Part shown: piece by piece, positions 1 to 7,406 of the stretch
How the letters are laid out: each line of letters starts with the position of its first letter
Numbering within the stretch: position 1 is the stretch's first letter
From: a virus
Direction: 5' to 3' (one strand)
DNA length: 54,940 nucleotides
Virus record (IMG/VR): IMGVR_UViG_3300020452_000389
Location: 1 to 54,940 of that record
Program-made: the position numbers and the translations under genes
Notes under the pieces: model-generated
Seen by the model: the letters and a program-made list of their open reading frames with translations, nothing else
Database searches by the model: none
Told to the model about the DNA's origin: nothing

Positions 1-148
1 AGAAGACACATGCTGTGAAAAATGGCTTGATGTTACAAGAAGAGAAACTATGGACGGAGCAGAAGCTGCAATTGATGCTTCTATTGAACATTACAAAAAA
101 CGTTTAGACTACGCTAAAGGTCCTAAAGTTGTTAAAACTTTTAAATAA
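1..148 (+). CDS. C-terminal end of an unidentified protein (partial)
   Basis: An open frame enters from the left edge in phase 2 and stops at TAA 146-148, giving about 48 residues that end in KGPKVVKTFK. The piece is charged and probably helical, with an early Cys-Cys pair. I do not recognise the family from this fragment. It lies 28 bases upstream of groEL on the same strand, so it is probably part of the same operon. Confidence 0.6.
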   Translation, partial: EDTCCEKWLDVTRRETMDGAEAAIDASIEHYKKRLDYAKGPKVVKTFK

Positions 149-176
149 AATAAATTAAATTAAATCAAATTAAATC
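149..176 (+). promoter_or_regulatory. A/T-only leader with TTAAA-type repeats before groEL
   Basis: The bases between the upstream stop and the groEL ATG are entirely A and T apart from two C residues and consist of repeated AAATTAAAT-like units. There is no Shine-Dalgarno-like purine run. Similar leaders precede several other genes here, which fits SD-independent initiation as known in Bacteroidota. The role in translation is inferred. Confidence 0.5.
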
Positions 177-1739
177 ATGTCAGACGCAATAGTCAAGAAC
201 CTAAGTTTTGGTAACGAAGCTAAGGATCAAATATTTAAAGGTATAGAAAAACTCACAAAAGCTGTTAGCTCCACTTTAGGGGCTAGCGGCAAGTGTGTAA
301 TAATGGAAGATGGAAAAGGTTATCCTATCATAACAAAAGATGGTGTAACAGTGGCTGATTCTATTATCTTACAAAATCCCATAGAAAATATGGGTGCAAC
401 TCTTTTAAAAGAAGCTGCAAGAAAAACAGTAAGAGAAGCTGGTGATGGTACTACCACAGCAACGGTATTAGCACATTCTATTTTAGAAGAAGCTTATAAT
501 GCACGCCCTGAAGATTCTATAAGAGGAATAAAAGAAGGTATAGAAAAAGTAACTAACAAAGTTATTAAATACTTAGAAAAAATATCAATACCAGTAACTG
601 GTAGTATGATTGATCAAATAGCAACTATATCTACTAACAACGATGAAAAGTTAGGTAAATTAATAGCTAACGCATTTAGAGAGGTTGGTGACACAGGTGT
701 GGTAACAATGGAGCCAACAGAAGGTGGTATTACAGAAATTGAAATTGTAGAAGGAGTTGAATACGGAAAAGGGTATGCTGATCCAAATTTTGTTACAAAT
801 AAAGAAAAAAATATAGTAGAACTAGAAAATCCTTTAGTTTTAATTATGGATTCTAAAATAGAATCAATAAGACAAGTTCAACCGGTACTTGAACATGTTA
901 TAAAAAATAATAAATCTTTATTGTTAGTTGGAGAAGTTCAAGCAGGAGTTTTATCTGCTTTGCTTATGAATAAAATGAAAGGAAATATAAAGATTAATGT
1001 TATAGATCCTCCAGTTTATGGATTAAGAAGAAAGGAAATATTAAATGATTTAGCTTTATTAACTAATTCTATAATAATAAATGAAGATTTAGGTGATGAT
1101 TTAAATGTTATTCAAGTTGATTATTTAGGTTCCTGTGTTAAAGCTACATCTACATCTGATCAAACTGTAATTCAAATTGAAGAAACTTCAGAAGAAGTAG
1201 AAGATATAATTAGCAAAATAAAACAAGATCTTAAGAAGAAAAACAAAGCTCATGTAGTTCATAGTTTAGAATTAAGATTAGCTAGATTATCTGCTAAAGT
1301 TGCAGTTGTTAAAATTGGTGCTAATTCAGCTATAGAATTAAAAGAAAAAACAGATAGAGTCGAAGACGCTATTTGTGCTACTAAAGCCGCTATAAAAGAG
1401 GGTATAGTTCCAGGGGGAGGAATTGCATTGCTTAACGCATCATATTCTATAAAACCTGAAAACACAGGTGAAGAAATATTGTTAAGAGCAATACAATCTC
1501 CATTTAAAACCATTCTTAGTAATGCTGGTATAAATCCAGATAAGCTAAACAGTAAGCAAAAAGTCGGAATAGGATTAGACGTAGTTACAGGAAATATGGT
1601 AAATATGGTTGATTCAGGAATTATCGATCCTTTACTAGTAACAAAAAGTGCATTAGTAAATGCGGCTTCTGTAGCTACTACAATATTATCTACTGATTGT
1701 GTAATTAATAATATGAGAATTGATGAAAGCAATAGGTAG
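177..1739 (+). CDS. groEL: Phage-encoded chaperonin GroEL (HSP60)
   Basis: This is a 520-residue group I chaperonin that should fold phage or host proteins in an ATP-driven ring. The ATP-binding loop DGTTTATVLA sits at residues 90-99 and aligns with the Asp87 loop of E. coli GroEL. The catalytic Asp region RVEDAICATKAAIKEG and the GGG of the late equatorial domain are also present. The protein is shorter than the usual 545 residues and ends in IDESNR, so it lacks the Gly-Gly-Met tail. Sequence divergence from bacterial GroEL is visible throughout the apical domain. It overlaps groES by 17 bases, so the pair is translationally coupled. Phage GroELs are known, but a complete GroEL/GroES pair is uncommon. 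Its position at the head of the virion-gene operon suggests a role in capsid or tail protein folding. Confidence 0.95.
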   Translation: MSDAIVKNLSFGNEAKDQIFKGIEKLTKAVSSTLGASGKCVIMEDGKGYPIITKDGVTVADSIILQNPIENMGATLLKEAARKTVREAGDGTTTATVLAHSILEEAYNARPEDSIRGIKEGIEKVTNKVIKYLEKISIPVTGSMIDQIATISTNNDEKLGKLIANAFREVGDTGVVTMEPTEGGITEIEIVEGVEYGKGYADPNFVTNKEKNIVELENPLVLIMDSKIESIRQVQPVLEHVIKNNKSLLLVGEVQAGVLSALLMNKMKGNIKINVIDPPVYGLRRKEILNDLALLTNSIIINEDLGDDLNVIQVDYLGSCVKATSTSDQTVIQIEETSEEVEDIISKIKQDLKKKNKAHVVHSLELRLARLSAKVAVVKIGANSAIELKEKTDRVEDAICATKAAIKEGIVPGGGIALLNASYSIKPENTGEEILLRAIQSPFKTILSNAGINPDKLNSKQKVGIGLDVVTGNMVNMVDSGIIDPLLVTKSALVNAASVATTILSTDCVINNMRIDESNR

Positions 1740-1983
1740 AAATTTAATTATACAAAAAATTGAACAAGGCACTACTAAAACCGAAGGTGGTTTATTATTA
1801 GCTGAACTTCATAAAGATGACATTAGGTATATAAAAGCTACTGTTGTTGATGTGGGTGAGGAAATAAAAGGGCTTAAAAAAAACGATATAATATTTTATG
1901 ATAAACACGCTGGTCATAAAATTGAAATAGAAGAAAATATTTATCACGTTATAAAAGTTCAAGACGTGGTTGTTGTTTTGTGA
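1723..1983 (+). CDS. groES: Co-chaperonin GroES
   Basis: The product is about 86 residues and forms the GroES beta barrel that caps GroEL. It begins MKAIGRNLIIQKIEQG and contains a mobile-loop segment (TTKTEGGLLLAE) that matches the GroEL-docking loop of GroES, followed by the typical GDIIFYDKHAG-like strand pair. An in-frame TTG lies one codon earlier at 1720, but the ATG at 1723 is the better start. The reading frame begins inside the end of groEL, as expected for coupled translation. With a phage GroEL next to it, the two most likely work as a dedicated pair. Confidence 0.92.
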   Translation: MKAIGRNLIIQKIEQGTTKTEGGLLLAELHKDDIRYIKATVVDVGEEIKGLKKNDIIFYDKHAGHKIEIEENIYHVIKVQDVVVVL

Positions 1984-2420
1984 AAAGGCTAGATGCATCA
2001 GACTTAAAAAATCTGAATTTGTTAAAACACTACCGTATAATACGCAAGTGGGCTTCCAAAAACAACAACCTTAGAGAAGCAGATCTAGAATTATTAATAT
2101 ATCTAGATTGTATAGATTTGTTTACTAAAAAAGATTTTGAATTAGGAGTTTACTCTTATAGCTGGGATAATAGACGATGGAGTAGATTGATTAAAAACGA
2201 CTGGATAAAAGTTTGGAGAACTAGAAATAGAACTACTCAAAAATATAATATTTATAAAGTATCTTTTAAAGGTAAACAACTTATAAATAGAATATATAAA
2301 ATAATGTTAAAAGAAGAAGAGCTTCCTACTAGCATTAGAAGAAATAAAATTATGAAAGGTAATTCATATATGGATAAAGTTATGATTACCTCTATTAAAA
2401 ACGTAAACAAGGATATATGA
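1980..2420 (+). CDS. Basic winged-helix-like protein, function unknown
   Basis: A 146-residue protein starting at a GTG that overlaps the groES stop (GTGA). It is rich in Lys and Arg. Residues about 35-115 read like a winged helix: helical segments, then RRWSRLIKNDWIKVW, then a beta-hairpin-like YNIYKVSFKGKQ before a final helix. This arrangement is typical of MarR or replication-initiator-like wHTH proteins, but I cannot name a family. It may bind DNA or act in virion gene regulation. The start choice rests on the four-base overlap, since the next ATG is far downstream. Confidence 0.7.
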   Translation: MKRLDASDLKNLNLLKHYRIIRKWASKNNNLREADLELLIYLDCIDLFTKKDFELGVYSYSWDNRRWSRLIKNDWIKVWRTRNRTTQKYNIYKVSFKGKQLINRIYKIMLKEEELPTSIRRNKIMKGNSYMDKVMITSIKNVNKDI

Positions 2421-2776
2421 TAAATTTAGCACAATCAGCTCTAGGAATTGGATCAATAGGACGCTCAATTTCTTCTCAAGGTAGAAGCGGTTTTGAAACA
2501 AATGTTATAACAAAACTAGATAGCATAGAAAATAAACTAGGTGGTAATGATAGTGGTGCTATGCCAGTTGAACAACCGCCAGCGATGCCAGTAGGTAACT
2601 TAGGTGGTAACTTAGCTCAACCAGATCCTGTATTACCAGAAATACAAAACACAGGTGGTGGCGATGTAACTCCTATGGAAGGGGGTTTTGACCCTACTAC
2701 ACAACAAGTAGCAAATGATATATACGGGGGAGATCTCGAAAAATCAATGGCTTTACAAAGCAGATCATTAATTTAA
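2417..2776 (+). CDS. Gly/Pro-rich small protein, unknown
   Basis: A 119-residue protein whose ATG overlaps the previous stop (ATGA). The N-terminal 45 residues could be helical and the centre (50-100) is a low-complexity linker rich in Gly, Pro, Asn and Val. The linker contains a short internal repeat (VGNLGGNLAQP), mirrored in the DNA as a repeated TAACTTAG. No catalytic motif is visible. The composition and neighbourhood suggest a minor virion protein, but that is a guess. Confidence 0.6.
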   Translation: MINLAQSALGIGSIGRSISSQGRSGFETNVITKLDSIENKLGGNDSGAMPVEQPPAMPVGNLGGNLAQPDPVLPEIQNTGGGDVTPMEGGFDPTTQQVANDIYGGDLEKSMALQSRSLI

Positions 2777-2787
2777 AAATAAAAATT

Positions 2788-3003
2788 ATGCACAATAAAA
2801 AATACGATCCAGCAATGGAAGAATTAAAACCTGGAAAACACGTTGGTATCGTGGGTGAATCTCACATATGGGATGGGCCACTAGATCAAGCAGGTAGACA
2901 ACACGGTATGGGCTCAAGCTCAGGAATAACAGGTATGCAAGTGTTAAAAGCTCCGGTACCGTATAAACCTCTTAATGCCGTTTTGTGCGCTCAAAGAGAT
3001 TAA
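2788..3003 (+). CDS. Small conserved-looking protein, unknown
   Basis: A 71-residue protein with an ATG after an A/T leader. It has a run of His, Gly and Met around residues 25-50 (SHIWDGPLDQAGRQHGMGS) and ends LCAQRD. I do not recognise it. It lies in the string of short genes between the chaperonins and the terminase. Confidence 0.55.
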   Translation: MHNKKYDPAMEELKPGKHVGIVGESHIWDGPLDQAGRQHGMGSSSGITGMQVLKAPVPYKPLNAVLCAQRD

Positions 3004-3015
3004 AACAATATAAAA

Positions 3016-3588
3016 ATGGGATTATTTAGAACACAAGATTCGATCATAGGTAAAGCTATGCCTTTAACAGGTTTAGTTGGTGCCCCAAATGCTTTGCCCG
3101 CTTGGGTATTTCAAAATAAAACAGGAGTATTAGGTAACTTTTTAGACAGTTCAGTATTATACGTAGGTGTTGCTGGAGATGTATCTGTTATATTATCAGG
3201 TACTAGTTTAAATTCTGTTAGTACATTAAGTATTTTAAGTGGAGGTACTAGTTATTCAAATGCATCAAATTTAGCAACTACTTGTTCTAGTAACTTAGCA
3301 CAAGGATTAACCGTAACTATAACTGTAAATGCTGGTGTTGTTGATTCAATAGCAATAGGTAATGCTGCTGGTTCTGGTTACAATGTAGGTGATATTGTCA
3401 CAATAACACAAGGTGGTTCAGGAGGTAATGCTACCGCAACTATAACAGCTGTTAATAATGGTGTTCCTGTTTCTGCACAAGCATTAACATTTAAAGGAGT
3501 GCAAGCTGGTACAATATTACCAGTTGCTGTAGATTATGTAACTGCTTTAAACACTGTAACTGCCGCAGATATAATGGTAGGTAGATAA
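3016..3588 (+). CDS. Putative virion surface or fibre-like structural protein
   Basis: A 190-residue protein almost free of charged residues and rich in Gly, Ser, Thr, Val and Ala. It contains the pattern GSGYNVGDIVTITQGG followed by NATATITAV, a motif often seen in repeats of tail-fibre and head-decoration proteins of marine phages. A second weaker unit (LSILSGGTSYSNAS) precedes it. The composition predicts a beta-sandwich or beta-helix fold exposed on the particle. It overlaps the next gene by one base. Whether it belongs to head or tail cannot be told from the sequence. Confidence 0.6.
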   Translation: MGLFRTQDSIIGKAMPLTGLVGAPNALPAWVFQNKTGVLGNFLDSSVLYVGVAGDVSVILSGTSLNSVSTLSILSGGTSYSNASNLATTCSSNLAQGLTVTITVNAGVVDSIAIGNAAGSGYNVGDIVTITQGGSGGNATATITAVNNGVPVSAQALTFKGVQAGTILPVAVDYVTALNTVTAADIMVGR

Positions 3589-3839
3589 TGGGAAATTTTT
3601 TATTAACCAGACTTAGAGGTGCTGGTAAATCAATTACTGAGATAAGAGAAGAGCCTGGTAAAAGTAACGCGGGAAAATATCCTAATGTATCACCAAATGA
3701 TTTTGCTGGTCCAGATGGAACTTACCCTATCAATACTTTAGCAAGAGCTAAATCAGCTTTAAAACTAGCACACAATGCTTCTAATCCTGAAGCAATTAAA
3801 AAGAAGGTGTTTGCAAAATACCCAGAATTAAAATCTTAA
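3588..3839 (+). CDS. Small DUF6582-like phage protein
   Basis: An 83-residue protein with the arrangement FAGPDGTYPINTLARAKSAL, then LAHNASNPEAIKKKV and a final KYPEL. This matches a short module common in phage genomes: a YPI motif, an Arg-Ala-Ser/Ala-Leu helix, an NPE turn and a terminal YP. I associate it with the DUF6582-type domain, from memory rather than from a search. The N-terminal 35 residues are basic. Its exact job is not known. Confidence 0.55.
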   Translation: MGNFLLTRLRGAGKSITEIREEPGKSNAGKYPNVSPNDFAGPDGTYPINTLARAKSALKLAHNASNPEAIKKKVFAKYPELKS

Positions 3840-3842
3840 ATT

Positions 3843-4079
3843 ATGAGTTATAATAAAAAAGGACATTACGGACATTATAGTGGAAACGCTAAACATTCAA
3901 GAGTTACAAATTATAATATGGATGCTACTAAACGTGACGACGAAGCACACATGCAATATCTTAAAGAAGATATAAAGTATGACGACAAGCACGGTCACAG
4001 TGATATAGATATGACAGCTGATGAAAAACATATTTCTAAATTAGCTGGAGATCTTAAGTATGATGAAAAACATCATTAA
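3843..4079 (+). CDS. His/Lys/Asp-rich small protein
   Basis: A 78-residue protein of extreme composition, dominated by His, Lys, Asp and Tyr, with no hydrophobic core visible. The last 40 residues contain two similar units (LKEDIKYDDKHGH and LAGDLKYDEKHH). It is likely disordered or metal-binding, and no family was recognised. The gene ends 28 bases before an unusual tandem repeat. Confidence 0.55.
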   Translation: MSYNKKGHYGHYSGNAKHSRVTNYNMDATKRDDEAHMQYLKEDIKYDDKHGHSDIDMTADEKHISKLAGDLKYDEKHH

Positions 4080-4107
4080 AATAAACAGAGTAAACTGCAA
4101 ATCAAAA

Positions 4108-4149
4108 CATTTAACATTTAACATTTAACATTTAACATTTAACATTTAA
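4108..4149 (+). repeat. Six perfect tandem copies of a 7-bp unit (CATTTAA)
   Basis: Six consecutive copies of CATTTAA fill bases 4108-4149, followed by the first C of a further unit. The array ends ten bases before the ATG of the next gene. A perfect short repeat in a leader can vary in copy number by strand slippage and so could tune expression. That function is inferred. Confidence 0.9.
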
Positions 4150-4159
4150 CAAAAAAATC

Positions 4160-4450
4160 ATGGCAAATTACATTAAAATTAAAGCAGCAGATATAAATGT
4201 TGCTAATCAAACTTCAGACGTACTAATTGGAAACGTTGATTCTGTTTACCAAGGACTAGCAAACGGGGGTGGAGATGCTAACAAATTCACAGTTTATGCT
4301 GATGGAAAAAGCTATTTATTTACAGTTACTGCAAAAGGTAAAGAGTGGGCTGATCAATTTATTTCAGCTGTTACGGCTAACCCAGGTGGTATTATGTCAA
4401 TCGTACAAAATGACACAGGCGTAAAAGTAACCGCTATAGTTGTAGCATAA
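4160..4450 (+). CDS. Small protein downstream of a 7-bp repeat, unknown (virion candidate)
   Basis: A 96-residue protein, MANYIKIKAADINVANQT at the start, with alternating polar and beta-branched residues and several Gly turns. The predicted fold is mostly beta with one helix (KEWADQFISAVTANP). It looks like a small structural or decoration protein, but no diagnostic motif is present. Its ATG follows an A-run and the six-copy CATTTAA array, an arrangement unique in this window. Confidence 0.6.
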   Translation: MANYIKIKAADINVANQTSDVLIGNVDSVYQGLANGGGDANKFTVYADGKSYLFTVTAKGKEWADQFISAVTANPGGIMSIVQNDTGVKVTAIVVA

Positions 4451-4452
4451 TT

Positions 4453-4608
4453 ATGCAATCTCAAGGATTAGGCGATAGTATAGCTAAATTCACGGAAAAA
4501 ACAGGGATTAAGACCGTTGTAGAAAAAGTCTCTAACGGTCTTAATATTCCTTGTGGTTGTAAAAGTCGTCAAACATGGTTTAACGAAAAGTTTCCTTATA
4601 AAAAATAA
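4453..4608 (+). CDS. Short Cys-containing phage protein (51 aa)
   Basis: An ATG at 4453, two bases after the previous stop, opens a 51-codon frame that ends TAA 4606-4608 just before the next ATG. The protein starts MQSQGLGDSIAKFTEKTGIK and ends with IPCGCKSRQTWFNEKFPYKK. The pattern of a TGI helix followed by CGC, a basic Arg/Gln and Leu/Phe-Asn recalls small phage proteins with a GCxxRR-LN ending. The tight spacing supports expression. Function unknown. Confidence 0.6.
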   Translation: MQSQGLGDSIAKFTEKTGIKTVVEKVSNGLNIPCGCKSRQTWFNEKFPYKK

Positions 4609-4609
4609 T

Positions 4610-4975
4610 ATGGCATTTAAATTAAAACCTCCTTTTAACCTAGATCTTTTAAGCACATCAATGTTCGAAAGAGATATGGAGGGTGATCCGGTTCACGCTA
4701 GAACACCTAAAAACGGGGTTATTATTTTAAATGAAGATTCATTTTCTATGGATAAAGATCCAAAGGAAAAATTAAAAACCATTGTTCATGAACTTGAACA
4801 TGTACGACAATACAAATCCGGTGATTTAGACTATGGTTATAATGGTGCAGGCAAAGAAGTAGTATGGTGGAAGGGTAAAGAATATGATTACTCTAAAATG
4901 GCTTCTGGAGATCCAAACCAACCTTGGGAAAAAAAACCTTATCAGTTAGAAAAAAAATTAGATAAAAACACTTAA
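4610..4975 (+). CDS. Minimal HExxH metallopeptidase-like protein
   Basis: The best start is the ATG at 4610, giving 121 residues (MAFKLKPPFNLD). A longer frame from 4553 would overlap the 51-aa gene. The zinc-binding motif HELEHVRQY lies near residues 62-70 and is followed by a Gly-Asp and, 30-40 residues on, PWEKKPYQLE, which could supply the third Glu ligand. This HExxHxxQ plus P-x-E layout resembles small DUF4157-like zincins found in phage and contractile-system loci. Possible roles are virion maturation or wall processing. The protease activity is inferred from the motif alone. Confidence 0.65.
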   Translation: MAFKLKPPFNLDLLSTSMFERDMEGDPVHARTPKNGVIILNEDSFSMDKDPKEKLKTIVHELEHVRQYKSGDLDYGYNGAGKEVVWWKGKEYDYSKMASGDPNQPWEKKPYQLEKKLDKNT

Positions 4976-4988
4976 TAAATTAAAACAA

Positions 4989-5648
4989 ATGAATAAAAAT
5001 TACAGAGGTCCTGCTGAATCAAAAGAACTTTCAGAAGACGGGCCAGCAATCGATCAAGCAGACAAAGGTTCTGCTAAACACAAAAAAATGCACAAAGGTT
5101 CTGCTAAATACAAAAAAGGTAGTGCAGATTACGATGTGAAAAAAGGTTCTCATGAGCATCCTCATGGTGCAGCTCAAAGCGATGAAGAGATTTTGAAAAT
5201 GCGCGATGCACATAACAGAATCCTTCAGTATGGAAAAGATACTAAAGCAAAATTGGAAGAAGATGCCACAAGAGCAAGAAATGATTTTTACAACGCAGGA
5301 ATACTAGATTCTATTAATCTGGAAAAAGCTGGGAAAGGTAAAACAGCAAAAGATATATATGGTGAAAACTATGGTCAAAAGGAAGGAAATAGTAAGTCAA
5401 GTTACGATGTAAAAAAAGACATGAGTGATGACAAAAAAAATCAAATTTTAGAAGATTATAAAGCATCTGAATTTTATTCAGGACCAGGTAAAATGGGTTA
5501 TACTCAAAACTTTGGACCAGCTAGACAAAATGGTTACGCAAAAGGCGCGGCTAAAGTCAATGAAATAATGGGTAAAGGTTCTTCAAGACAAAAGTACGGT
5601 GGAAATAAAGGAGACGAGTCTAGAAGCAAGAAAGATTACGAAGGATAG
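4989..5648 (+). CDS. Lys/Gly/Ser-rich repeat protein, unknown
   Basis: A 219-residue hydrophilic protein. Residues 25-55 hold a run of short repeats of the form KGSAK(H/Y)KK or KGSADY, and the C-terminal third has further KGAA and KGSS units with many Tyr and Gly. The middle (65-100) is a charged helix. The protein is probably disordered apart from this helix. No enzyme motif is seen. It may be a minor virion or DNA-contacting protein, given its strong positive charge. Confidence 0.6.
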   Translation: MNKNYRGPAESKELSEDGPAIDQADKGSAKHKKMHKGSAKYKKGSADYDVKKGSHEHPHGAAQSDEEILKMRDAHNRILQYGKDTKAKLEEDATRARNDFYNAGILDSINLEKAGKGKTAKDIYGENYGQKEGNSKSSYDVKKDMSDDKKNQILEDYKASEFYSGPGKMGYTQNFGPARQNGYAKGAAKVNEIMGKGSSRQKYGGNKGDESRSKKDYEG

Positions 5649-5651
5649 AAA

Positions 5652-5861
5652 ATGAAAATATCAAAAACAGGGTACTTAAAAAATAGTCCTGATGTTAATA
5701 GAAAACAAAACTTAATTCCTAGCAATAAAATTACTATGAAGGGTGTTGAGTATAAAGTTAAAGGTGTTGACAACAGGGGTTATACTACTATTATGTATCC
5801 TGGTTATGATTATATTTTTCCTAATGGAACACACGTTTTAGAAACAAAATTAGATGAGTAA
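5652..5861 (+). CDS. Small beta-rich phage protein, unknown
   Basis: A 69-residue protein with KISKTGYLKNSPDVNRKQN at the start, then IPSNKITMKGV, a Gly-Asp-Asn turn and YPGYDYIFPNG before the end. I recall this layout from short proteins next to head genes of other Bacteroidota phages, but no function is known to me. Its last bases overlap the next gene by eight. Confidence 0.6.
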   Translation: MKISKTGYLKNSPDVNRKQNLIPSNKITMKGVEYKVKGVDNRGYTTIMYPGYDYIFPNGTHVLETKLDE

Positions 5862-6315
5862 GCCAAAAAAGAAATTCACAGAAACTACTGTAGGTAAACT
5901 TTTATTTGGTGCTGCATCAATAGTAAATCCTACGTTAGGTAATGTACTTAAAGGAGTAACATCACCAGGAGAAGCTATAGCCGCTATAGGTAAATCAGAT
6001 GCTAGTAGTGAAGATAAAATTAAACTACAACAATTGATACATGAGCAGCAGAATAAAGAAATGCAGGCTATTACTTCTAGATGGGAAGCAGATTCAAAAT
6101 CAGATTCATGGCTTTCAAAGAATGTACGTCCGATGGTTTTAATCTGGTGTATTGTAGTTTTTTCAATAGCTGGTATATTTGATAGTATAGAAACTATACC
6201 TTTTGCTATTCATGATAATTGGAATGATACTTTTGAAAAAGTTATGATGAGTGTTATTTTAGCTTACTTTGGCGGACGAAGTGGAGAAAAGGTTACAAGT
6301 ATATTTAAAAAGTAA
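5854..6315 (+). CDS. Holin-like protein (3TM-holin type)
   Basis: A 153-residue protein with an amphipathic first half, the motif ITSRWEADSKSDSWLSKNVRP at about 73-93, then hydrophobic segments at about 92-112 and 129-143 and a basic tail. The W-E-AD...SWLSKNVRP signature directly before the membrane segments is characteristic of the 3TM holin family known from gene-transfer agents and many phages. It would permeabilise the inner membrane so that the endolysin can reach the wall. Here it is encoded 30 kb away from the M15 endolysin but in the same transcription direction. Confidence 0.75.
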   Translation: MSKPKKKFTETTVGKLLFGAASIVNPTLGNVLKGVTSPGEAIAAIGKSDASSEDKIKLQQLIHEQQNKEMQAITSRWEADSKSDSWLSKNVRPMVLIWCIVVFSIAGIFDSIETIPFAIHDNWNDTFEKVMMSVILAYFGGRSGEKVTSIFKK

Positions 6316-6337
6316 ATAAAATCTGTAACTATATTAT

Positions 6338-6700
6338 ATGAGTGCTTATAGAAATAAAATAAACAAAAGATTAAAAAGAAAAGCTCAGCTACGTGGAGTT
6401 GCACAAGCTCAAGATGGCATATCCGGTTTTGGTCCTCGAGTAAACACCGTAGATCAAGATGAGGTAAAAGAAGCAGCTTTTAATTGGTGGCTAGGTCAAG
6501 ATTTAAATGCAATTCCTGGTGTAGAACCAAGTTCTAATAAAAAAACTCAATTTGAGTCAAAGTGGACGCGAAGAGAGCAATTTGATTTAGAGCAACAACA
6601 AAGACAGTGGGATATGGTTCCAACAATTAACCCTAGACCTACAAAACAATCAACAATGAATGAAAGAAACAAGAAACAAACTTGGCTTTCACAAGGATAA
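6338..6700 (+). CDS. Basic, Gln-rich protein, unknown
   Basis: A 120-residue protein rich in Arg, Lys, Gln and Asn. It begins MSAYRNKINKRLKRKAQLRG and has a Trp-containing centre (FNWWLGQDL). No hydrophobic core long enough for a membrane segment is visible. The basic N-terminus could contact DNA or a capsid partner. No family was recognised. Confidence 0.55.
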   Translation: MSAYRNKINKRLKRKAQLRGVAQAQDGISGFGPRVNTVDQDEVKEAAFNWWLGQDLNAIPGVEPSSNKKTQFESKWTRREQFDLEQQQRQWDMVPTINPRPTKQSTMNERNKKQTWLSQG

Positions 6701-6725
6701 ATAAAATTAAATATAATTAAATTAA

Positions 6726-6908
6726 ATGAAAAATAAACTTAAAATAATTGCTTTAAGTATTGTAACTGTTGTATGTGCCTATACTATAGGTTATACAAAA
6801 GCAGAAAAAAAAATACTAACAATGATATTAGATGAAAACCATCATCCAGAGCTTAAAGCAAAAATAGACTATCATCTGGAAAATAACTTTAAAGAATCAA
6901 CTAAATAA
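6726..6908 (+). CDS. Small single-pass membrane protein
   Basis: A 60-residue protein with a short basic start (MKNKLK), one hydrophobic segment at residues 7-23, and a charged helical tail of about 35 residues. This is the layout of an N-in anchored small phage membrane protein such as an inner spanin or lysis accessory. The start follows a pure A/T leader of AATTAAAT type. Function is not established. Confidence 0.6.
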   Translation: MKNKLKIIALSIVTVVCAYTIGYTKAEKKILTMILDENHHPELKAKIDYHLENNFKESTK

Positions 6909-6924
6909 ATTAAATTAAATTAAA

Positions 6925-7176
6925 ATGGAAGAACAAAAATTAAAAATAACCGACGAACAGTTAAAAGAAGTTCAAGAATCTCAAACAAAAGTAAGTCAAG
7001 TATTAAACCAAATTGGTTTTCTTGAAATACAAAAAAGTGCTCTTAAAGTAGAGTTTAATAAAGTAAACGATGAAGCTGAAGAAGTTAAGAAGAAACTTGA
7101 AGAAGAGTATGGACCAATTAACATTAATTTATCTTCAGGTGAGTACACTGTTGTTGAGGTAAAAGAAGAAGAATAA
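6925..7176 (+). CDS. Coiled-coil small protein
   Basis: An 83-residue protein. Residues 5-60 form an almost unbroken heptad-rich helix (KITDEQLKEVQESQ onward), followed by YGPININLSSGEYTVVE, a short strand pair. The KITDEQL start and YGxINI-L-G ending are shared with small proteins I recall in other Bacteroidota phages. No enzymatic residues stand out. The start follows a repeated TTAAA leader. Confidence 0.65.
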   Translation: MEEQKLKITDEQLKEVQESQTKVSQVLNQIGFLEIQKSALKVEFNKVNDEAEEVKKKLEEEYGPININLSSGEYTVVEVKEEE

Positions 7177-7178
7177 AA

Positions 7179-7406
7179 GTGGATAACGTTGTAAGAAAAA
7201 TCAGTATTGGATCTGATTATAAAAATGATGCTATGCATTATTCTATAGGTCAACAGGTTTATGGAGGGCATGAGATTGCTTATATTATTCATGATACTAA
7301 AGATTCATCTTACAATATTCATATAAGAAAAGGAGATGAAATATTGCCATGGAAAAAATTTAATTCTAACATGGCAATATCCATCGAATATGACTTAGAG
7401 TATTGA
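7179..7406 (+). CDS. Small protein with GTG start, unknown
   Basis: A 75-residue protein that would begin at GTG 7179, three bases after the previous stop. The next in-frame ATG is 18 codons in and would cut into the ordered ISIGSDYKNDAMHYSIGQQV segment. It has alternating beta strands (IAYIIHD, SYNIHIRKG) and no motif I can assign. Its stop overlaps the next ATG by one base. Confidence 0.55.
   Translation: MDNVVRKISIGSDYKNDAMHYSIGQQVYGGHEIAYIIHDTKDSSYNIHIRKGDEILPWKKFNSNMAISIEYDLEY

Noticed and set aside
4553-4609. Upstream start of the HELEH protein
   Set aside because: The extra residues overlap the 51-codon gene in another frame, and the ATG at 4610 directly follows that gene's stop.
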